A stretch of 64,000 nucleotides of DNA from UBA5951 sp012269555 (GTDB lineage: Bacteria > Pseudomonadota > Alphaproteobacteria > Puniceispirillales > Puniceispirillaceae), in contig JAYQTS010000007.1 of NCBI GenBank assembly GCA_038147755.1, forward strand, positions 1-64,000, read 5' to 3'. The first letter of the stretch is position 1. Each line of letters starts with the position of its first letter. Both the position numbers and the translations under genes were made by a program. Shown in pieces: positions 56,641 through 64,000 of the stretch. The notes beneath the pieces were generated by a model that saw nothing but the letters and a program-made list of their open reading frames with translations, ran no database searches and was not told the origin of the DNA.

Positions 56641-57627
56641 ATGGAAAAAATTCCCGTCTCTATCATTACTGGTTTTCTTGGAAGTGGAAAAACAACACTT
56701 TTGTCTAGATTATTAAATTCAGATGAATTGCAAAATGCAGCACTTATTATCAATGAATTTGGTGAAATTGGCATTGACAACCTTCTAGTAAAGTCCAGTG
56801 TGGAAAACACCCTTCTCCTAGAGAATGGGTGTGTGTGTTGCTCCATTAGAGGAGATTTATCTGACACAATATCTGGATTATTTTCCCAAGCAGAAAATCA
56901 AGATATTCAGTATTTTGATATTATTTTAATAGAGACAACGGGGCTTGCTCAACCAGGCCCTATTGTACAAACAGTTCAAACTGATATATCAATCAATAAT
57001 AGATGTAGATTTGATAAGGTTATTACAGTTGTCGATACGCTTGCTATCGAGCAGCAACTTAAGCTTCATCAGGAGCCTTCCACGCAGATAATTCAAGGAG
57101 ACATTATATATCTCTCAAAAACCGATATTGCCAAAAATGAAAAAATAGAAACGCTCATAATCTTATTACAACCCTCAATCCAACAGCATCGATAAAAATA
57201 AATTAAATGCAACTGAGATTAGAGAATCTATTATTTCTCTGCATCTTAAAAATCATTGTTTTGTTTGTGGTGATGATGATCACTCGCACACGCATGAACA
57301 TTTCATTGAAGATGAAAACCACATATCAAGTTTTGATAATTGTTCTTTAAGATCTGAAACACCCCTTGATAAAGAGTCTTTTCTGAGGTGGCTTTCAACC
57401 TTATATTCATTCTATCCATTATCCATATTGCGGTTAAAAGGGTTTGTCAGATTTAAAGGAATAAATGATAGTTTTTAATACAGGCCGTAGGCCCAGTATT
57501 CTCTGACATACAAAGTCTTGAAAATAACGATAATTTAACATCTGAAACGACTGTTGTTCTAATATTTAAAGACCTGAATAGTTCAGAAATTCAAAATAGC
57601 TTTTCTCACCATGTGCTAAATAATTGA
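56641..57627 (+). CDS. CobW/COG0523 family metal-chaperone GTPase, frameshifted
   Basis: G3E GTPase that inserts a metal (Zn, Co or nitrile-hydratase-type). Walker A GFLGSGKTT at residues 11-19, metal-binding C64-x-C66-C67 in ENGCVCCSIRG, LIETTGLAQPGPI (switch) and a NKxD-like SKTD. After a break near 57175 the linker holds a His-rich stretch (DDDHSHTHEHF) and the CobW C-terminal domain with LSILRLKGFVRFKG; a second break near 57475 leads to the last ~50 residues (TTVVLIFKDL). Stop at 57625-57627. Full length ~325, normal. Metal and client unknown. Confidence 0.82.
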
Positions 57628-57724
57628 TTTTGCGATATATTATAAATTAAATACTTGTCCATTTTAAATTTTGCTCTCATAATTAAATTCCAAAATTAAA
57701 AACATAATTTATTGGGAGGAAATA

Positions 57725-58711
57725 ATGAAAAACATAAAACGTTTTTTTTCAAGTTTGGTCATTGCATCAGCAATGGTACTATCAACTATTGGAATTAATG
57801 TTGCTTATGCTTATCCAACAGAGCCAATTCAACTTGTGGTTCCATTTAAACCAGGCGGAGGAGCTGACAGAACATTTAGACTATTCGCTCCATACCTATC
57901 AGAGGAATTAGGAGTTCCAGTGAACGTTGTTAACATTGCAGGCGGCGGCGGATGGGTAGCTTGGGCCCAAGCTGTAAAATGGGATGCAGAAAAAGACGAC
58001 CATAAATTACAAGTTGTGAATCTACCCCACGTATTATCTATGTTAGACCCAAGAATGAAGCGTACTGAAACTCTTGAAGATTTTAACTTTTTAGCATGGC
58101 ACTCTCTAGACCCTTGTATTTGGGCAGTGCGAGAGGGAGACGAAAGGTTCCAGTCTTTGGCTGAATTTCTTGATTATGTAGCAAAAAATCCAAATGAGGT
58201 CATAATCAGCTCAACTGCTGTTGGATCAGATGACCATATGGGTATTGCTTTTGCTGAAAAGAATATCCCTGATTTTAAGGTCAGAAAAATTTACGCAAAT
58301 GGAGATTCTAAAAAGATCCAAGAAGTATTAGCAGGTACATCCGATGCAGTGGCAGGAAATGTAGGGTATTATGTTCCTCAATTCATGGAGGGTAAATTAC
58401 GCCCAATAGCTGTTCTTAGTGCTGAGAGATCACCTAACCTTCCTTCAGTACCTACATTTGCTGAAGTGACAGGGCTAATGAATATCTCATATGCGGGTCG
58501 AACACTTGCAACTGCTCCAGGACTATCTGAAGATAAGCGAACCATCCTTCTTGATGCTATCAAACGTGCTCTAGCAAACCCTGAGTACGTTATGAAAGAG
58601 ATTAACAATAAAAATCCATTGTTGTTCAAAGAAGGTGACGAAATGTGGGCCGCACTTAATTCTTCTAAGGATATGGTAGAAAAAGTTAAATTCTGGGAAA
58701 TGGAAGAATAA
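57725..58711 (+). CDS. tctC: TTT transporter binding protein (TctC/Bug family), locus 2
   Basis: 328-residue periplasmic binding protein. Signal peptide ending AYA|YPTEPI, then LVVPFKPGGGADRTFRLFAPYLSEELG and the NVVNIAGGGGWVAWAQA segment; the ligand-contact region AVGSDDHMGIAFAEKN differs markedly from locus 1, so substrates probably differ. Strong GGGAGG ribosome site. Ends at a good intrinsic terminator that separates it from tctB-tctA. Confidence 0.9.
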   Translation: MKNIKRFFSSLVIASAMVLSTIGINVAYAYPTEPIQLVVPFKPGGGADRTFRLFAPYLSEELGVPVNVVNIAGGGGWVAWAQAVKWDAEKDDHKLQVVNLPHVLSMLDPRMKRTETLEDFNFLAWHSLDPCIWAVREGDERFQSLAEFLDYVAKNPNEVIISSTAVGSDDHMGIAFAEKNIPDFKVRKIYANGDSKKIQEVLAGTSDAVAGNVGYYVPQFMEGKLRPIAVLSAERSPNLPSVPTFAEVTGLMNISYAGRTLATAPGLSEDKRTILLDAIKRALANPEYVMKEINNKNPLLFKEGDEMWAALNSSKDMVEKVKFWEMEE

Positions 58712-58726
58712 TCTTTAAATATTTTA

Positions 58727-58757
58727 AAAAGGCGACTTTATCAGGTCGCCTTTTTTT
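58727..58757 (+). terminator. Rho-independent terminator after tctC (locus 2)
   Basis: GGCGAC (58731-58736), eight-base loop, GTCGCC (58745-58750), then seven T residues (58751-58757); flanking A residues extend the stem. Partial readthrough here would lower tctBA relative to tctC, matching the need for excess binding protein. Confidence 0.85.
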
Positions 58758-58775
58758 AAAAAAGGATAGTTTATA

Positions 58776-59228
58776 ATGCAAATTGTACTTCCGTTAAAAA
58801 TAGCAACCTATTTAACGTCATTATCGTTTATCTGCTTATCAATATTCTTTGGCTTAGAAAGTCTAAATTTTCCTGCAGGTGGTGAACTATTCCCTCTATT
58901 TTTATTTGGCTGTATAATTCTTTTATCGTGCTTACTCAGTTTAGAGTCATTTTTAAAAAAAACGAAACAGCAGTCGGTTCAAATTAAAATCGACTTTTTC
59001 ACTTGGAAGCCACTGTTTGTTTCCATAGCTGTTATCATTCACGTCATTTTTATTTTTATTTTAGGATACTTCACGTCTTCATTTTTATTTTTAATTGGAT
59101 GTTCAATTCTTATAGGTTTGCGCGATGCTCGCGCAATGGGTATAACCGCAATAGTGTTATTTCCACTCATGTATGCTTTTTTTGAGGGATTCCTAAATGC
59201 AGGGTTACCTAAAGGTATTTTATTCTAG
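58776..59228 (+). CDS. tctB: TTT transporter small permease (TctB), locus 2
   Basis: 150 residues, four hydrophobic segments (~10-30, 38-52, 80-100 and 108-132). The GGELFPLFLFGCIILLSCLLSLESF first-half and FTSSFLFLIGCSILIGLRD second-half fit TctB. Position between tctC and tctA supports the call. Order C-B-A differs from locus 1 (C-A-B). Confidence 0.82.
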   Translation: MQIVLPLKIATYLTSLSFICLSIFFGLESLNFPAGGELFPLFLFGCIILLSCLLSLESFLKKTKQQSVQIKIDFFTWKPLFVSIAVIIHVIFIFILGYFTSSFLFLIGCSILIGLRDARAMGITAIVLFPLMYAFFEGFLNAGLPKGILF

Positions 59229-59238
59229 GATATAGAAG

Positions 59239-60724
59239 ATGGACATTATTGCTTTTAACTATCTTGGAAATATATTTGACGTAGCAAATCTTCTGGCAAT
59301 GTTACTTGGTGTTTTAGTTGGACTTGTAATTGGTGCTATACCTGGATTAAGCCCTCCAATGGCAATTGCGTTAATGATACCGGTATCGTTCCAGTTTCCA
59401 CCTGAGACTGCATTAATTTTGCTGGTTTCCTGCTTTGCGGCAGGCATATATGGAGGTTCATTTTCTGCCATTCTGCTCAGAGCCCCAGGAACATCTGCTT
59501 CAGCTGCTTCATCCATTGAAGGGTATGAAATGACCAGAAGGGGAAAAGCTATCCAAGCAATAAGAATTTCGACATTTGCAGTCTGTCGTTGGCGGAATTA
59601 TAAGCGGTTTTGTGCTCTTAATTCTTGCCCCACCCCTTGCCCAAGTAGCTTTATTATTTGGACCAGCAGAATATTTTTTAGTAGCCATACTCGGACTAAC
59701 CGCAATTGCGTCTGTTTCCTTTGGTTCTGTATTTAAGGGACTTTTATCTGGAGCATTTGGTCTTTTGATTTCTACAATTGGAATCGATCAATATTCTGGC
59801 TTTCCTCGCTTTACCTTTGATTTTGTAGGATTTGAGGCAGGACTCGGTATTCTTCCAGCAATTATTGGCTTATTTGCTTTTGCTCAAGCATTGGAACTAA
59901 GTGAAGGAGAGGCAAAAATACTATTTCTGGTGTCCAAAAATTAAGTTGGCGAATTTGGCCGGATCTTGGGAGAGATCTTTCGCCTCCGCTGGTCTTTGAT
60001 TAGAGGATGGTCTGTTGGGTTAGTTATGGGAGTAATACCTGCCGCAGGTGGAAGCGTTGCACAATGGATTGCTTATGCTTGGGAAATTCGTCGAGCAAAA
60101 CCAGGTGATACATTTGGAGAGGGTGAACCAAAAGGGCTAGCTGCAACAGAAGGCTCTAATAACGGTGTAACCGGAACCTCACTTGTTCCTATGTTTGTTT
60201 TAGGAATACCAGGGGGTATTTCAGCTGCAGTCATTTTTGGCGCATTAATGATACATGGTCTTCAACCAGGGCTTCGCTTATTTAAGAACTCTCCTGAGAT
60301 AATTTATACAATAATGTGGGGATTTATTGCAGCAAACGTTATTATGGGTTTCTTTGCAATTTTCCTTGCAAGAATAATGGCCTATCTCACAGTGATCCCC
60401 AGAGGGCTGATTGCCCCTCTTATTATGATCTTCAGTGTAATAGGAACTTATGCAGGCACAAATAACATTTATGACGTGTGGATTATGATCGGGTTCGGAG
60501 TAATTGGATACTTAATGATGAAAACGAATTTCTCAACAGCTGGATTACTCCTGGGATTGATTTTAGGGCCAATTGCAGAAGATGGAATGCGAGACTTGTT
60601 AATTGTTTCCAACAATGCTCCAGTGAGTTATATCCTTACTAGACCTATTTCATTAGTATTAGTGGTTAGTATTGCTTTCATAATTTACATTTCTTTTAAG
60701 CCACAGCCGTGGCAGGAAAAGTAA
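59239..60724 (+). CDS. tctA: TTT transporter large permease (TctA), locus 2, twice frameshifted
   Basis: ~495-residue TctA. Piece 1: GLVIGAIPGLSPPMAIALMIPVSFQFP and ILLRAPGTSASAASSIEGYEM; a break near 59573 leads to piece 2 (ILGLTAIASVSFGSVFKGLLSGAFGLLIST); a break near 59940 leads to piece 3 (GVIPAAGGSVAQWIAYAWEI, GALMIHGLQPGLRLF). Together they match the intact TctA of locus 1 in motif order. Breaks sit between conserved blocks without missing sequence. 10 bases after tctB. Confidence 0.87.
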
Positions 60725-60747
60725 TTTTTTAAATCAAAGAGGGAAAA

Positions 60748-61979
60748 ATGTCAGATACGCTTATTAAAAACATGACCCTGCTCTCGCAAAATACACTAAA
60801 TGGCTTTGGTGGAATTGGTGAGGGTGTGTCGATGCAAGTCACACAAGATGGAAGAAGAATTATTTGGCTTGCACATGAGGGGCGCCAAAAACTTTACAGG
60901 CGTAGACGTAACTGACCCCAAAAATACTAAAGTTGTTTGCCAAACAGAATTACCACATATGAAAATGCGCTCCAATTCACTTGAAGTATGCGGTGATGTT
61001 CTTGCAGTCGCCTATCAAGTTTACGAAAAGGGGTTGGAGCCAGCTGGTATGGAGCTATTTGATATTAGTAAACCAGAAGAACCCAAATCTATTGGTTTTC
61101 ACTCGACAGCTGGACCTCATTCAAGGGGCATGCATTGTTTATGGTTTGTAGATGGTAAGACAGTACACTGTTCCAGTGGAGCACCTGATTTTGAGCCAAA
61201 ACACCCACGAGACGACCAATTCTATCAAATACTAGATGTCCAAAACCCAAGCAAAATTGAAGAAATTGGCAGATGGTGGATACCTGGTGCAAAAGTAGGC
61301 GACACAGAGGAACTTCCACCCCGTGTAAACCCAGAAGAAGGTGTGGACCCAATGGGTAGTGATGCCTTTCGGCTTCATAATGTAAATGTTTATGAGGAAC
61401 GTCCAGACAGAGCCTACCTAGGGTATATTGATGGCGGTGTGTATATTCTTGATATTAGCGATAGAATCTTCACCTAAGGTAATTAGTAATTGGAATCCCA
61501 TAACCCTTACCCAGGTTTTTCTCATACTGCATTACCACTATTTAGTCGTGACCTTATCATTGTATCAGATGAGTGTATTAAAGATGATGGAGCAGATTGG
61601 CCAAAACTAACTTGGATACTCGACGCTAGAAATGAGAGAAACCTTGTTCCAATTAGCACCTTACCATTACCTCCAGTCGAGGAGTTTGGACTTAAAGGGG
61701 GGCGTTTTGGTTCTCATAATCTGCATGAAAATAGACCTGGTCCATCTTTCAAAAAGTGAAGAAATTTTAATTGGTGCATTTTTTAATGCTGGTATAAGAG
61801 TTTATGACATCAAAAACCCTTATCAACCAAAAGAAATTGCTTATTTTGTTCCACCAAAACCTGCTAACTCTAGAGTAAATGCAATTCAAATGAATGATGT
61901 ATACGCAGATGAGAACGGAATAATATATGCTGTAGACCGCTGGTCAGGTGGCCTATATGTTCTTGAGATGAATATTTGA
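60748..61979 (+). CDS. LVIVD-repeat beta-propeller protein, paralogue of 47991-49223, frameshifted
   Basis: Starts ATG 60748 with AGAGGG upstream (MSDTLIKNMTLLSQNTLNGFG). Breaks near 60882, 61465, 61495 and 61755 interrupt a protein co-linear with the 410-residue paralogue throughout; by eye about three quarters of residues are identical across the 130-residue block from FTGVDVTDP to GRWW. All seven histidines (AHEG, GPHSRGMH, FRLHN, GFSHT, GSHNLHEN) are kept. No signal peptide. 23 bases after tctA on the same strand, so it may be the last gene of TTT locus 2. Function unknown. Confidence 0.75.
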
Positions 61980-62058
61980 TTAATAGCTGTCCAAATGTCG
62001 ACCCTACCCTCTTCAATTCTAATTTATGGAATATGCGAGACACCATCTATTTTGTGGA

Positions 62059-62731
62059 ATGCGCATTGTCTTAATCCAAAAAGGATAATATAAACAGACA
62101 GTATATCTGTTTAAATGATGAGTCATTAACTCTCAGAATGGGTAGCAAGGGCTGGCTTGATATAAAGCCAGAACAGCTTTTGCAATTTCAATCAAATAAC
62201 GATATTAAACGCCTACACTAAAGAAATGCTTTTATCTAAAGTTAACGCATTTAATAAACCAATAAAAAATGCTATTAAATCTTATTTTTCCTGGGTTGAA
62301 AATAAATGCCTAAAAATCAGTGAGGTGAACTATCCAAAGACATTGACCCAATGTTTGCAAAAGCTGACCAGCTTTTTACAGCGCTTATTTTACCATTACC
62401 TCATCCAAAAATTGTGTTGAGTGATGAAGATGGAAAATTTCAAGGCGTAGCGAACTTTGATTTAAGTTTTTATATTAGCGGTAAGGTATATCTTTTAACT
62501 TTTGCAGAAGGACAGTTTATCCGCAAAACTGAACGTGATTTTAGAGAGAATAAATCATTCCCCTACTTCAAAAGTTTATTTGTTTTACAATGCGGGTCCC
62601 ACAGTCACACACCATTAAACTTGGCTGGCGCAGCGTCTTTGTATAGCTCATCTGCATCTAAGTTCTCAGAATATAAATGGAAGCTGCTGGAATTTCTCAA
62701 TTTTCCAATCTCGTTATTTGATGTTTTATGA
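62059..62731 (+). CDS. Unrecognised protein, frameshifted
   Basis: Possible start ATG 62059 (MRIVLIQK). Frames joined by breaks near 62090, 62218 and 62310 would give ~220 residues including LTLRMGSKGWLDIKPEQLLQF, KVNAFNKPIKNAIKSYFSWVENK and the longest clean stretch (62351-62731) with LPLPHPKIVLSDEDGKFQGVANFDLSFYISG-type sequence and KTERDFRENKSFPYFKSLFVLQCG. The amino-acid make-up is coding-like, but I recognise no family. It could be a decayed gene or another victim of indels. Confidence 0.4.
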
Positions 62732-63813
62732 GTGTCTTTGAGTATTTTCCCTTGATCCTCGCCAACGTGACTACCAAATATATTACAGTTTGGACCCAAC
62801 AAAATGGATTATTCCATTCTCAATTATAGATATTAGCATCTACAAACTCTTTTTGGGAATATTATGCAAACCTAGATAACTGATTTTCCTCCAATTCAAA
62901 AATATTTTCTATACTTAAGTGTAATATTAATCAGATCTTGATGTGAGGCTTTGAATGACTTATTTTCTTTACTCACAGCACCAGACGCTCAATAAAATTA
63001 GTTCTCCTTAATTTAACTAAGTCCATAATCTATAAGACCAGTATTATAATAATTTTAATTTATATTCCTTTAAGATGGTATCGTTTAATATTTTCCTTTC
63101 CGCACATAATAAATCCACTGCAGCAATATGTTGTCACTAATTTTTGTATCATTTCTTAAAACAATTTCCAACCAGTATCTAAATCAATAAATATCATCTG
63201 TCTAGTATTAATAATTCAGGGAGGAGCGAACTCAAAACGGTTTTCGATGATATTTTGTTTTTATCTGACCTTATCCGTTTTTCTCAGAAGTTGGTTGTCA
63301 ACTGCTTCGTCGAAACGGATGCATTAAGAACCTCAAGCATTCATCTCTTTTAGTTCATTTCTTAATCTAAATTGTATCAAACTTTGACTTGGAAAAATGA
63401 AATGAAAGTGAATTTTGTATCTTGATTATTTTTATAAGCTGATGCAACAGCTGGAATATTGCTCCCGTTAACTTCAAAATTTTGGTCTACAACACCACAA
63501 TATACCGGACGACGTTTCCATAAACCTTTATTCTTTTTTTGTAGCACCCAAGTGAGTATTGATGGCTTGCTGATTATAAGCACTTATAATAATTTTTTAT
63601 TCCCCCATAACATCATTTCTAAAATATAGCACTAAATTAGAAAAAAACCTACTTCAAATAAGACAAGCAGTTATCAAACATAACAGAACCATGACAAATT
63701 TTCTTTACAGCAGGTATAATTCAAATAATTTTTCGTACTTAAGCCCAGAATAAGTTAGTTTATTACACTTGTAAGTCTATAGGTAGAACTCCACCCCTAA
63801 CCGATTTAATTTG
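62732..63813. other. AT-rich stretch with no confident gene
   Basis: About 1.1 kb without a recognisable gene. Short minus-strand frames look coding-like: 63377-63583 (below) and fragments around 63230-63350 (for example FDEAVDNQLLRKTDKVR), but no continuous frame survives. Either eroded DNA or low-quality contig-end sequence. No RNA gene, repeat or terminator was seen. Confidence 0.5.
63377..63583 (-). CDS. Possible small or fragmentary protein
   Basis: 68-codon frame with coding-like composition (KKNKGLWKRRPVYCGVVDQ, then NFEVNGSNIPAVASAY). A frame ahead of it ends one codon before. No family recognised and no ribosome site seen. It may be part of a longer broken gene. Confidence 0.3.
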   Translation of the reverse strand: MLIISKPSILTWVLQKKNKGLWKRRPVYCGVVDQNFEVNGSNIPAVASAYKNNQDTKFTFISFFQVKV

Positions 63814-64000
63814 TTACATCACAACCATTGTTCCGTCTGGCTTACCGGTATCGAAGTATAATAACGCCTTATATCGATGATTTTGCAATAAATTGGCAAA
63901 CTCATATCGAAATATCTGTTCGGTCCCAATGTTTATCGGCTCATGAATAATTCTGAAGAAGGTAAATGCATGCTGAGACTAAATTCATCTTGTACACAAA
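63814..64000 (-). CDS. C-terminal fragment of an unrecognised protein, cut by window edge, frameshifted
   Basis: Stop TAA at 63814-63816. Reading leftward from the edge, one frame gives CVQDEFSLSMHLPSSE and, after a one-base change near 63955, another gives FRIIHEPINIGTEQIFRYEF and then ANLLQNHRYKALLYFDTGK ending DGTMVVM. Coding-like and probably real; function not recognised. Confidence 0.4.

Noticed and set aside
1..64000. Mobile element or prophage as the cause of the broken genes
   Set aside because: No transposase, integrase, terminal repeats or phage genes; the breaks are single-base frame changes.

Overview
The window is AT-rich bacterial DNA. Its gene content fits a marine alphaproteobacterium of heterotrophic, oligotroph-like lifestyle: one TRAP transporter operon plus an orphan TRAP binding protein, two tripartite tricarboxylate (TTT) transporter loci, several GMC oxidoreductases, a sulfatase, sulfur genes and a molybdenum hydroxylase with its cofactor genes. 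The SAR116 or AEGEAN-169 type lineages are plausible, but nothing here (no rRNA or universal marker) fixes the taxon. I saw no tRNA, rRNA, CRISPR array, insertion sequence or phage gene.

Layout. 0-2 kb: molybdenum cofactor genes (moeA, mobB, moaA), all on the minus strand. 2-4.4 kb: a CitE-like lyase, a mesaconyl/itaconyl-CoA hydratase-like protein and a glutathione transferase. 4.6-8 kb: ketopantoate-reductase-like protein, SCO1-like protein, MBL hydrolase and a FliL-like membrane protein. 8.1-10.7 kb: SDR, a HisD/HpsN-type dehydrogenase and YtoQ. 10.9-20 kb: a TRAP binding protein with no signal peptide, a MoeA/MocA fusion, an LDH2-type dehydrogenase, amidase, ChrA and an orphan CoxL/XDH-type large subunit. 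20-27.3 kb: FAD/Fe-S 2-hydroxyacid oxidase, serine-glyoxylate aminotransferase, aldehyde dehydrogenase and glycerate 2-kinase, a C2/C3 acid module. 27.3-32.1 kb: RND efflux pump and adaptor. 32.4-35.9 kb: complete TRAP operon. 35.9-43.4 kb: GlpD, GMC oxidoreductase, RsmJ, sulfatase, a racemase/decarboxylase-fold protein and a GmhA-like isomerase. 43.5-46.3 kb: two YeeE/YedE halves, a persulfide-dioxygenase-like MBL protein and an aldo/keto reductase. 46.4-62 kb: GMC oxidoreductase, LVIVD propeller protein, cupin, first TTT locus (C-A-B), TauE/SafE, ketopantoate-reductase-like protein, acyl-CoA ligase, CobW GTPase, second TTT locus (C-B-A) and a second LVIVD propeller protein. The last 2 kb hold only broken or unrecognised reading frames.

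Working picture: a peripheral-catabolism and uptake region. Periplasmic binding-protein transporters bring in small organic acids, and flavin, NAD and molybdenum oxidoreductases, a CoA ligase, hydratase and lyase feed them to central metabolism. The two LVIVD propeller paralogues, each beside a TTT transporter and carrying the same seven histidines, are the least explained and most interesting element.

Quality caveat. About eighteen genes are interrupted by one or more frameshifts although the protein on each side is well conserved, often at short homopolymers. Breaks are densest in the first 2.3 kb and last 7 kb. This looks like uncorrected indel error, probably towards low-coverage contig ends, rather than mass pseudogenisation. 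I annotate such genes as single CDSs over their full span and describe the breaks.
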